Assembly: GCA_020692215.1 (NCBI GenBank) | Contig: JAIMKW010000004.1 | Location: forward strand, 124,001 to 188,000 | Length of the DNA stretch: 64,000 nt | Reading direction: 5' to 3' | Source of the DNA: Sandarakinorhabdus sp. | Lineage (GTDB): Bacteria > Pseudomonadota > Alphaproteobacteria > Sphingomonadales > Sphingomonadaceae | Shown: piece by piece, positions 44,894 to 53,110 of the stretch | Layout of the letters: each line of letters opens with the position of its first letter | Numbering within the stretch: the stretch's first letter is position 1 | Notes under the pieces: model-generated | The model's input: the letters and a program-made list of their open reading frames with translations, nothing else | What the model was told of the DNA's origin: nothing | The model's database searches: none | Program-made: the position numbers and the translations under genes

Positions 44894-44942
44894 TGGGCCC
44901 CATTCCCCGTGCCGGCCATCCCTGCCTTTGATAGGTAGATCA

Positions 44943-44979
44943 TTTACAAATCCACTTCAAGAAAAGTATAATACCAAAT
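44943..44979 (+). promoter_or_regulatory. nagBA promoter with NagR-like box
   Basis: TTTACA (44943-44948) and a consensus TATAAT (44967-44972) are 18 bases apart, upstream of nagB. ATACCAAAT (44971-44979) overlaps the -10 and reaches the expected start point. It is the complement of TTTGGTATT, the box shared across this locus. Because the region is divergent, the same site can affect the PTS operon. Confidence 0.65.
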
Positions 44980-45044
44980 AGAAGACCATTGACCAGCTTG
45001 TGGCAGGCAAGGGTCCAATGTCTGAAAGGCGACAGGACCAACGG

Positions 45045-46079
45045 ATGACCAATGCGTGTGAATCGACCCTGATGTACAAGGAGGCCGCGTCGGCCCATGT
45101 CGGGCTGTCGCGGCAGGCGCTGGAAAACAAGGCGGTGCTTGGCGCCATCCGGGCGTCTTTCGCAAGGCATCGTCCGCCTGTCGTGATCACCTGTGCGCGC
45201 GGCAGTTCGGATCATGCGGCCACGTATCTCCGCTATGTGCTCGAAACCCGGCTTGGCTTGCTGACAGCGTCGTTCGCGCCATCGGTGTCCTCCATCTACG
45301 CGCAATGGCCGCATGTTGCGGGCTGCGTCTGCGTCGTCATATCCCAATCCGGCCACAGCCATGATCTGCTCGCAGTTGCCAGCGGCATGCGGCGCATCGG
45401 CATGCGGACCATTGCCATCGTGAACGATTGCGAATCTCCACTGGCGAAACTGAGCCAGTTCGTCATTCCCCTGCATGCCGGCACCGAGCGCAGTGTTGCC
45501 GCCACAAAAAGCTTCATCGCCAGCCTGTTTGCCAGCCTGCAGTTCGCCCAGTGCATGGCCCCACGCCTCGTTTCCAGTGAAGATTTGATGGCGTTGCCGG
45601 GCCTGATGGCACGCGCCTGGGCGCTTGACTGGACGCCCCTCGTGGAGGGTCTCCTCGACGCCCGGGGCCTTTATGTCATCGGGCGTGGGGCTGGCCTCGC
45701 CATCGCGCAGGAGGCAGCGCTCAAGTTCAAGGAAACATGCAATCTCCATGCCGAAGCCTTCAGTGCCGCCGAAGTCCGCCATGGGCCGATGGCCTTGTTC
45801 GAAAGGGGCTTCCCCATTCTGATCTTCCGTCAGCGTGATGCGACTGCGGACGATCTGGATGCCTTGGCGCGCGTTGCTGCTGATCGGGGTTGCCGTGTCT
45901 TCGTGGTCGGCGGCACGATGCCCGGGATGACGAACCTCGAAACTGTCAGAGCACCCGCCGTGCTGGAGCCGATCCTGCAGATCCAGGCCTTCTACAAGGC
46001 CGTCAACAGTCTCTCTCTTCGCCGGGGCCATGATCCGGATCATCCGGCCCTGCTCAGGAAGGTTACGGTGACGTTGTGA
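45045..46079 (+). CDS. nagB-II: SIS-domain glucosamine-6-phosphate deaminase (NagB-II)
   Basis: Converts glucosamine-6-phosphate to fructose-6-phosphate and ammonia. It has two SIS domains: ITCARGSSDHAATYLRY and VISQSGHSHDLLAVASG in the first, GTERSVAATKSF linking, and AEAFSAAEVRHGPMALFE in the second. The GlmS glutaminase domain is absent, which marks NagB-II and not GlmS. ATG 45045 (MTNACESTLMYKEA) is preferred; ATG 45018 also has a ribosome-binding site. The stop overlaps the GTG of nagA. Confidence 0.9.
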   Translation: MTNACESTLMYKEAASAHVGLSRQALENKAVLGAIRASFARHRPPVVITCARGSSDHAATYLRYVLETRLGLLTASFAPSVSSIYAQWPHVAGCVCVVISQSGHSHDLLAVASGMRRIGMRTIAIVNDCESPLAKLSQFVIPLHAGTERSVAATKSFIASLFASLQFAQCMAPRLVSSEDLMALPGLMARAWALDWTPLVEGLLDARGLYVIGRGAGLAIAQEAALKFKETCNLHAEAFSAAEVRHGPMALFERGFPILIFRQRDATADDLDALARVAADRGCRVFVVGGTMPGMTNLETVRAPAVLEPILQIQAFYKAVNSLSLRRGHDPDHPALLRKVTVTL

Positions 46080-47278
46080 CCCTGTTCGCGTTCGTCAATG
46101 GTGTGTTGTTGCTGCCCGATGGCTCACAGGCCGAAGACTTGGCCCTGATCGTGGCAGATGGAAAGATCGCATCGATCGAGCCCAGGGCCAGCCTGCCGTC
46201 CGGCATCGCCATCGCCGATCTGCAGGGCAACAGGCTTGCGCCCGGCTTTATCGATATCCAGGTCAATGGCGGCGGCGGTGTGCTGTTCAATGATGCGCCG
46301 ACTGTCGACTCAATCCGGAAAATCGCTGCTGCGCACCACCGGTTTGGCACAACCGCCTTCCTGCCCACGCTCATCACCGATCATCTGGGCAAGATCCAGC
46401 AGGCCTATGCAGCCGTCAACACCGCGATCAGCGAGGGTGTTCCCGGTGTCGTCGGCGTCCATATCGAAGGGCCCTTCTTGAATATCCGGCGCAGGGGCAT
46501 CCACGATGCCAGCAAGATCGCCCGGCTCGATGAAGCAGGGCTCGAAGCGGTTCTCCACAGCCGCCCCGCCCTCACGATGATGACCCTCGCACCGGAATGT
46601 GTGTCGATGGATCAGATCAGGATGCTGAAGGCGGCCGGGCTCCTGCTGTGTGCCGGCCATTCGGAAGGAAGCTACGCAGAAATCAGCGAATCCTTCGCCT
46701 GTGGTGTGATGGGTGTCACCCATCTCTTCAACGCCATGTCGCAGCTCAGCGGGCGCGAACCCGGTGTCGTCGGCGCGGCGCTGGCTTCGGAAGATTGCTG
46801 GTGCGGCATCATCGTCGATGGCGTGCACGTCCATCCCGTCACGCTCAGGCTAGCCATCAAGTCCAGGGGAAGCCTCGATCGCTTCGTCCTCGTAACCGAT
46901 GCCATGCCCACGATCGGGCAAGCCGAAAAGCGTTTCACCCTGAACGGACAGGAGATCCGGGTGCGTGGAGGGGCTTGCCAGAACAGCCGGGGAAGGCTGG
47001 CGGGCTCTGATCTCGATATGGCAACTGCTGTTGCCAACGCATCAACCCTGCTTGGCCTGAAGCTGCCGGAAGCCATCCGGCTGGCGACAGCCAATCCGGC
47101 GAAAATGCTGGGTCTGGAAAGCCATATTGGATCGCTGAGGCCTGGCCTTGATGCCGATATGATCGAAATCGCTGCCGATGGCACGGTCCGGAAAACCTGG
47201 ATCAAGGGGCGGCTGGTGTGGGACTGGCAGGCCGAACACGCATCGGCATGCCAGGAAGCCCTGCTTACATGCAGCTGA
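46076..47278 (+). CDS. nagA: N-acetylglucosamine-6-phosphate deacetylase
   Basis: Amidohydrolase of 400 residues that removes acetate from GlcNAc-6-phosphate, feeding NagB-II. Motifs: LAPGFIDIQVNGGGG, GVHIEGPFLN (metal Glu), LCAGHSEGSY, THLFNAMSQLSGREPG, IIVDGVHVHP and the catalytic Asp of LVTDAMPT. The start is GTG in a GTGA overlap with nagB. The 3' end overlaps the convergent nagR by 14 bases. Confidence 0.95.
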   Translation: MTLFAFVNGVLLLPDGSQAEDLALIVADGKIASIEPRASLPSGIAIADLQGNRLAPGFIDIQVNGGGGVLFNDAPTVDSIRKIAAAHHRFGTTAFLPTLITDHLGKIQQAYAAVNTAISEGVPGVVGVHIEGPFLNIRRRGIHDASKIARLDEAGLEAVLHSRPALTMMTLAPECVSMDQIRMLKAAGLLLCAGHSEGSYAEISESFACGVMGVTHLFNAMSQLSGREPGVVGAALASEDCWCGIIVDGVHVHPVTLRLAIKSRGSLDRFVLVTDAMPTIGQAEKRFTLNGQEIRVRGGACQNSRGRLAGSDLDMATAVANASTLLGLKLPEAIRLATANPAKMLGLESHIGSLRPGLDADMIEIAADGTVRKTWIKGRLVWDWQAEHASACQEALLTCS

Positions 47279-48014
47279 TTTCCGAAACGAAATCATAGGC
47301 GTCGCCGCGATACCAGCTTTTGGTGAATTCGATCATCAGGCCTTTGCTGTTGTACCCGCGCCGCTCGATATACAGCGCCGGGCCGCCCGGCTCCACACCC
47401 AGAAGCTGCGCTTGCGCCGGCTCGAACAACACCGCCCGCAGCCGCTGCATGGCCCGCACCGGGCGCTGGCCCTGTTGCGCCAGGGCATCATAGATGGAGG
47501 CCCCGACAGCCGTTTCGCTGGGCAAGGCCGTCTCGGCGATGGTCGTCACCTCGATCGCCATTGGCTCGGCATCGGCATAGCGCACCCGGCGGAAGCGATA
47601 CACCTGCGATCCCAGGCTAAGCCCGAATGCCAGCGCCTCCTCGGTGCTGATGTTCGCCTTTGTTCGCCCCAGCCATTTGGACGTCACCATGCGTCCCTTG
47701 GCGGCCATGTCCTCGCTGAACGACGACAGCTTGCCGAACTGCTTGTCGATCCGCGACATCACGAACGTGCCCGATCCCTGCTGCCGAACCAGCAGCCCAT
47801 CCTCCACCAGGCCCGAAATGGCCTTGCGCACCGTAACCCGCGATATGCCCAGCTGCTCGGAGATATCCCGCTCGGCCGGCAAGGTCAGCCGCGGCGGGAA
47901 CGCGCCGGATTCGATCGCGGTGCGGATCAGATCCTGCAACTGCATATACAAAGGCGTAGGCGAAGCATCATCAAGCGAAGGGATTCGCGAAAAAAACTGG
48001 GAACCCTGCTCCAA
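47265..48014 (-). CDS. nagR: GntR/HutC-family regulator, probable NagR
   Basis: A 249-residue repressor with an N-terminal winged helix (LPAERDISEQLGISRVTVRKAISGLV, read in parts) and a C-terminal UTRA sugar-phosphate-binding domain (YDALAQQGQRPVRAMQRLRA, then the late TKSWYRGDAYDF). By analogy with NagR/DasR it senses GlcN-6-P or GlcNAc-6-P. The only usable start is TTG 48014 without a close ribosome-binding site. An ATG frame (MKQLGAGF) sits just upstream and would join this frame if the run of seven A (47990-47996 on the plus strand) were six. Confidence 0.85.
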   Translation of the reverse strand: MEQGSQFFSRIPSLDDASPTPLYMQLQDLIRTAIESGAFPPRLTLPAERDISEQLGISRVTVRKAISGLVEDGLLVRQQGSGTFVMSRIDKQFGKLSSFSEDMAAKGRMVTSKWLGRTKANISTEEALAFGLSLGSQVYRFRRVRYADAEPMAIEVTTIAETALPSETAVGASIYDALAQQGQRPVRAMQRLRAVLFEPAQAQLLGVEPGGPALYIERRGYNSKGLMIEFTKSWYRGDAYDFVSEISCM

Positions 48015-48080
48015 GCTGTTTCATTCCCCGGTCAAGAGGCGAGCCCAAAATGGACGCGCTATGTGCCATGAATATCGCCA

Positions 48081-48097
48081 ATTGCATGAAATGCAAT
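48081..48097. promoter_or_regulatory. Perfect palindrome upstream of nagR
   Basis: ATTGCAT-GAA-ATGCAAT has perfect seven-base arms, 67 bases before the nagR start. It is a plausible dimeric regulator site, perhaps for nagR autoregulation, though it differs from the TTGGTAT box. Confidence 0.5.
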
Positions 48098-48308
48098 CTC
48101 TGATGACTGCTCATAATGGTCTTATTGTGGCAAAGCCAGTCCATTAACGCGGCGCTGCCCAAAATGGGGCGGCCAGAACCCTTCATGCATCGCGCCATCA
48201 CAGCGGGGCCCAGGGGCGCCTGCAGCACCCCAAGGGCAAGTGAGCCCCCATGTACGGGCCATGCCCCCCAATTCGAGCCTGATACGGGCGGCCGAACAAG
48301 ATCGCGCT

Positions 48309-48350
48309 CAATTTAATACCAGCAATTATAATATATCATACCAATATCAA
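48309..48350. promoter_or_regulatory. AT-rich island with two NagR-like boxes
   Basis: In a ~65% GC neighbourhood this stretch is mostly A and T. It contains ATACCAG (48316) and ATACCAAT (48338), 22 bases or two helical turns apart, flanking a TATAAT on both strands. It looks like a regulated promoter, yet no gene lies directly beside it. Confidence 0.5.
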
Positions 48351-48506
48351 CATGCAGGCCTGACAGATTCGAACGGATCGCAACGCCCAACCAGCCAGGC
48401 CATGTTGCAGGGCAACCCTTTCGCCGGTGGGCTCGGCCATCTGCTGCCGATGTGTTCTGCCCCGGTTCTCCGCCGCCAGACATGCAGGTCGCACAGCAGC
48501 GCAGCC

Positions 48507-48582
<76 letters not shown>

Positions 48583-48651
48583 GCGGGGGCTCCTCTATGC
48601 CAAACGCCCACGCCATGCAACGCGCCCGCTTGCCCTTTTCTCTGTGCCGCC

Positions 48652-51324
48652 TCAGCCGCTGTTCCGCAGGGCGGTTGCAATCGCGTTCAGGCTCAACTGC
48701 AGTCCCTCGCCGATCCTCGGGTCCGTCTCGCCGCTGCGGTGCCGCTTCAACAGCTCCACCTGCAGCAGGTTCAGCGGCTCGATATAGGGAAGCCGCAGCC
48801 GGATCGAGCTGTCCAGCGCCGGGTTCCGCTCCAGCAGCCGCGATTGACCGGTCGCTGCCAGCAGCCCATCCACCGTGCGCTGCCACCCGCTGCGGATGGT
48901 GTCGAAATGCGCCGCGCCCTCTGCGCCTGCCAGTTCGGCATAGCGCGCTGCAACGCCCATGTCGGCTTTCGCCAGCACCATTTCCATGTTGCCCAGCACC
49001 GCCTGAAAGAAGGGCCAGCTCTGCGCCATCGCTGCCAGCAGCCCCTTGTCCGCAAAAGCTGCAAAGGCATCCCCCACTCCATACCAGCCCGGCAGCATCA
49101 CCCGCGCCTGCGACCAGCTGAACACCCAGGGAATAGCCCGCAGATCCTCGATCGCATCCGAAGCCGTGCGGCTCGGCGGCCGAGAGCCAATCTTCAGGCT
49201 CGCAATCTCGCGAATGGGCGTCATCGCGCGGAAGAAGTGCCGAAAGCCGGGCTGCTCGTACACCAGCGCGCGATAGGCTGCGAAGGCACTTCCCGAAAGC
49301 GCATCCATCGCAGCCTCGAACCGCAGCCGATCCGCCTCGGGCAGGTGCGGCGGGTCCAGCGTCGCCAGCAGCGCGGCTGCCGCCATCGTATCCAGTGTGC
49401 GCGCGGCAGCTTCAGGGGTGCCATATTTGGCGGCAATCACTTCGCCCTGCTCGGTAATCCGGATGCGCGCATTCACGGTTCCGGGTGGCTGGGCCCGGAT
49501 CGCCGCAAAGGAGGATCCGCCGCCGCGCCCAACCGATCCGCCCCGGCCATGGAACAGCTGGATCGGCACATCGGCCGCAGCAAATACGTCGGCCAGCGCC
49601 GCAGAGGCGCGATGCAGCTCCCAGGTGGAGGTCAGATAGCCACCATCCTTGTTGCTGTCGGAGTAGCCGATCATCACTTCCTGCGCCCCGCGGCCCCGGG
49701 CAGCATCGGCCACCCCCGGCAGCGCCAGAAAGCGCGCCATGATCGCGGGCGCGGCCTTTAGATCATCGATCGTTTCGAACAGCGGTACCACCATAAGGTC
49801 GGCAACCGGCGGTGCGCCGGGTTTCAGTAACCCTGTTTCGCGCATCAGCAGCATGGGCTCCAGCAGATCGGAAACGCTGGTTGTCTTGGAAACGATCGCC
49901 GTGGTGATGGCAGCCTGCCCATGGCGGGCCCGCGCTTGCGCCGCCGCGCGGAAGATGGCCAGTTCGCCCGCCGTCTTTTCCGATGGCGCCGCATGCGGTG
50001 TGGTCAGCAGCCGCGGCCCCTGCAATTCGGCGAGCAGCAGGCTGATCCGCGCTTCCTCGTCCAGGGCGCCATAATCCGGCACCAGCTCTGCGCCAGCCAG
50101 CAGTTCGGCAACGCTTGCTTCGTGAACGTCGCTGTTCTGCCGCAGGTCAAGCGTGGCCAGGTGAAACCCGAACAGCCCAACCGCTATCCGCAGCATATCA
50201 AGCGCACCACCCCCGGCACCCGCCAGCGCCGCGCCTTCGGATATGGCATCTAGATCGGCCAGAAACGCCGTTGGCCCTGCATAAGGTTCGGCTGCAACCC
50301 GTGCCGGGCGCGGCGGGGCGGTCCCGGTCAGCGCCGTGCAGGTGGCGGCAAGCCGCGCATAAATTCCTGTCAACGCCCGGCGATATGGCTCATCGGCGCG
50401 GGCAGGCGAGGAGTCGCCGCTGCGCTCGGCCAACGCGAGGACCGCAGCGGGAACCGGGGCAAGCTCGGATGAAAGCGAAAGCTCCGCCCCCAGTGAATGA
50501 ACAGTATCCAGATACCAGAGGAACAGCACCCGCGCAGCGCCTGCCATCGCCAGCTCCAGCGCGTCTGCCGTCACATTGGGGTTGCCGTCCCGGTCGCCGC
50601 CGATCCAGCTGCCAACCGTCAGGAACGGTGGCGGCATATTCCCCAGCGCCTGCGCCCATCCCTGCACCAGCGCTGGCATCACGGGCAGGAAATCCTCTTG
50701 CAGCCATGCCAGAACGATATCGATTTCATCGGCAACGCGGATCCGCTCGCGCCGCAGCGGCCTGGTCTGCCACAGCAGCGCCACCTGGCGGCGGATCGCA
50801 GCCTCGATCGGTTCGCCCGAAGCTGTCTGTGTCTGCCCGCGGTCAAGCATCGCCATCAGCTCGGCAATCCGCGTCTTGTGGTCGATCATGCTCTTGCGGC
50901 GCACTTCGGTCGGGTGCGCCGTCAGCACGGGTGTTACCTTAGCGCGCGCCAGCGTTTCCATGATCCGCGCGCGTGGAACCCCGGCCGATTCCAGCTGCCG
51001 CACGGCGGCCGCCAGCCCCATTCCGCTTTCCGGGGCTGCGCCTGCAGAACCGGTCGCCTGCCGATCCTCGGCAAGATTCGCAAGCATCGAAAACAGCATG
51101 AAACCCCGGGTGAAAGCCAGCGTATCATCCAGGGTCAGCGCCTCCAGCGCATGGGCAACATTGCTGACCGATCCACGTCCACGGTGATGTTCGACAGACG
51201 CCGCCCTGATCGTCTCGGTCCCGCGGTACAGGGCATCCCCACCGAATTGGCGGATCACATCCCCCAATATCCGCCCCAATGTGCGGATATCCGGGTTCTG
51301 CATGATCGGGGGCAAGGTCGCCAT
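48652..51324 (-). CDS. ppc: Phosphoenolpyruvate carboxylase
   Basis: Anaplerotic enzyme making oxaloacetate from PEP and bicarbonate. Catalytic motifs are intact: LTAHPTEVRRKSM (active His), GGDRDGNPNVT, GYSDSNKDGGYLTS, FHGRGGSVGRGGG and the C-terminal LRLPYIEPLNLLQVELLKR in parts. At 890 residues it is full length for the bacterial class. It is transcribed toward tRNA-Thr and is divergent from comM. Confidence 0.97.
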   Translation of the reverse strand: MATLPPIMQNPDIRTLGRILGDVIRQFGGDALYRGTETIRAASVEHHRGRGSVSNVAHALEALTLDDTLAFTRGFMLFSMLANLAEDRQATGSAGAAPESGMGLAAAVRQLESAGVPRARIMETLARAKVTPVLTAHPTEVRRKSMIDHKTRIAELMAMLDRGQTQTASGEPIEAAIRRQVALLWQTRPLRRERIRVADEIDIVLAWLQEDFLPVMPALVQGWAQALGNMPPPFLTVGSWIGGDRDGNPNVTADALELAMAGAARVLFLWYLDTVHSLGAELSLSSELAPVPAAVLALAERSGDSSPARADEPYRRALTGIYARLAATCTALTGTAPPRPARVAAEPYAGPTAFLADLDAISEGAALAGAGGGALDMLRIAVGLFGFHLATLDLRQNSDVHEASVAELLAGAELVPDYGALDEEARISLLLAELQGPRLLTTPHAAPSEKTAGELAIFRAAAQARARHGQAAITTAIVSKTTSVSDLLEPMLLMRETGLLKPGAPPVADLMVVPLFETIDDLKAAPAIMARFLALPGVADAARGRGAQEVMIGYSDSNKDGGYLTSTWELHRASAALADVFAAADVPIQLFHGRGGSVGRGGGSSFAAIRAQPPGTVNARIRITEQGEVIAAKYGTPEAAARTLDTMAAAALLATLDPPHLPEADRLRFEAAMDALSGSAFAAYRALVYEQPGFRHFFRAMTPIREIASLKIGSRPPSRTASDAIEDLRAIPWVFSWSQARVMLPGWYGVGDAFAAFADKGLLAAMAQSWPFFQAVLGNMEMVLAKADMGVAARYAELAGAEGAAHFDTIRSGWQRTVDGLLAATGQSRLLERNPALDSSIRLRLPYIEPLNLLQVELLKRHRSGETDPRIGEGLQLSLNAIATALRNSG

Positions 51325-51456
51325 GGCACTGTCCTTTTGTTCGCATCTGCAGCATAGGCCGCAAACCCCGCTCTCGCAAAGCCCTTCCCCGCAGGGTCTT
51401 TGCCCGCTACCTGTGGTGCTTCACCTGGGTCGGACCATGGTGGGGGCAATATTTCT

Positions 51457-52983
51457 ATGGTCGCGCGCGTGGCGACCGTCGCCTATGTCGGGCTCGAAGC
51501 CCGGCCGGTCGACGTTCAGGTGCAACTGGCCTCCGGGCTTGTCAGTTTTGTCGTGGTCGGGCTTCCTGACAAGGCGGTGAAGGAAAGCCGCGACAGGGTC
51601 ACATCGGCCTTTGCAGCGCTTGGCCTCGCCATGCCTGCGAAAAGGATCACCGTGAACCTCGCGCCCGCCGATCTCGAAAAGGCCGGTTCCCATTATGATC
51701 TGCCCATTGCGCTCGGCCTGCTGGGCGCCATGGGCGTGCTCGATGCCGAGAGCCTCGCCCAATATGTGGCCGTGGGGGAACTGTCGCTCGATGGCCGGAT
51801 CACCCCGTCGCCGGGCGTCCTTCTCGCCGCGATGCACGCCTCGTCGCGTGGCCTCGGCCTTATCTGTCCCGGTGCGCAGGGGCCGGAAGCCGCCTGGCTG
51901 GCCGGAGGTGCCGGCGGCGGGATCGATGTCGTCGCCGCCGCGGATCTGCACGGGCTGATCGCCCATCTGAAGGGCAGCGCGCTGCTCCCCGCGCCCGATC
52001 CTGCAATGCTGGAGGCCAAACCCTTCTCCGGCCCTGATCTTGGCGACGTGAAAGGCCAGGAAACCCCGAAGCGCGCGCTGGAAATCGCGGCTGCCGGCGG
52101 CCACAACCTGCTGATGTGCGGCCCGCCGGGTGCCGGAAAATCGATGATGGCGGCAGCCCTGCCCGGCATTCTGCCCGAACTCACCACGCCCGAGGCTTTG
52201 GAAGTCGCCATGATCGCCTCGCTTGCCGGCACGCTTGAAGGCGGCCGGATCGCCCGGGCGCGGCCCTTCCGCAGCCCGCACCATTCAGCCTCCATGCCAG
52301 CCCTTGTCGGCGGCGGCGCCCGCGCCCGGCCCGGCGAAGTCAGCCTCGCGCACCTCGGCGTGCTGTTCCTCGATGAGCTTCCCGAATTCCAGCGCGGCGC
52401 ACTCGATGCGCTGCGCCAGCCGCTGGAACGTGGCGAAGTGGAAGTGGCGCGCGCGGCACTGCATGTCACCTATCCCGCCCGGGTCCAGCTGGTTGCGGCC
52501 ATGAACCCGTGCCGCTGCGGCCATCTGGCAGATGCCGCGCTTGCCTGTTCGCGCGCACCGCGTTGCGCACAGGATTACCAGTCGAAGCTGTCGGGGCCGC
52601 TGCTCGACCGGATCGATATCTTTGTCGATATCCAGGCCGTGAAGGCCAGCGATCTGGCACTGCCGCCCCCCTCCGAGCGCAGCGCCGAAGTCGCGGCCCG
52701 TGTCGGTGCAGCGCGCGCGCTGCAGGCAGCCCGCTATGCCGGCACGGCCGCGCGCACCAATGCCGAGGCCGATGGCAAGCTGCTGGAAGGGACCGATATC
52801 CTTGATGAGGCCGCCCGTCAGCTCATGATCCGCGCGGCCGAGGCGATGCGCCTGTCTGCCCGCGCCTGGACCCGGACGCTCAGGGTCGCCCGCACCATCG
52901 CCGATCTCGAGGGCAGCGCCATCACCGCCCGCGCCCATGTGGCCGAGGCGCTGAGTTTCCGTCGCCAACCTCTCCAGAGCTGA
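51457..52983 (+). CDS. comM: ComM/YifB magnesium-chelatase-like AAA+ ATPase
   Basis: A 508-residue AAA+ helicase that in naturally competent bacteria drives branch migration of incoming DNA. The N-terminal Lon-like domain (VVGLPDKAVKESRDRVTSAF) is followed by Walker A GPPGAGKSMMAAALP, RPFRSPHHSASMPALVGGG, Walker B VLFLDELPEF and NPCRCGH. Start ATG 51457 has GGGGG upstream. An earlier in-frame start at 51400 gives a non-family leader. No other competence genes are here. Confidence 0.94.
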   Translation: MVARVATVAYVGLEARPVDVQVQLASGLVSFVVVGLPDKAVKESRDRVTSAFAALGLAMPAKRITVNLAPADLEKAGSHYDLPIALGLLGAMGVLDAESLAQYVAVGELSLDGRITPSPGVLLAAMHASSRGLGLICPGAQGPEAAWLAGGAGGGIDVVAAADLHGLIAHLKGSALLPAPDPAMLEAKPFSGPDLGDVKGQETPKRALEIAAAGGHNLLMCGPPGAGKSMMAAALPGILPELTTPEALEVAMIASLAGTLEGGRIARARPFRSPHHSASMPALVGGGARARPGEVSLAHLGVLFLDELPEFQRGALDALRQPLERGEVEVARAALHVTYPARVQLVAAMNPCRCGHLADAALACSRAPRCAQDYQSKLSGPLLDRIDIFVDIQAVKASDLALPPPSERSAEVAARVGAARALQAARYAGTAARTNAEADGKLLEGTDILDEAARQLMIRAAEAMRLSARAWTRTLRVARTIADLEGSAITARAHVAEALSFRRQPLQS

Positions 52984-53110
52984 CCCGCCGGCACACAGCA
53001 TGCGCCATCTGGCAAGTCACGCCTGCATCGGTTAGCGTGATTGCCTGCTTCAACCGGCCAGGAAGAGCCGGCGGCGCTTCTTTGGGTTCGCGAATGGGGG
53101 AGACATATCC

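Larger units (their letters stand above)
48015..48506. other. 492-bp intergenic region upstream of nagR
   Basis: No convincing gene. Short open frames on both strands lack ribosome-binding sites and family features. It holds a 17-base palindrome at 48081 and an AT-rich island at 48309-48350, each listed separately. The rest shows nothing I can support. Confidence 0.6.

Noticed and set aside
44940..46043. Minus-strand frame opposite nagB
   Set aside because: No start context or motifs; the plus strand holds a complete SIS-domain deaminase.
47971..48228. 85-codon minus-strand frame just upstream of nagR as a separate gene
   Set aside because: No ribosome-binding site or family features; its end is of interest only for the nagR start question.
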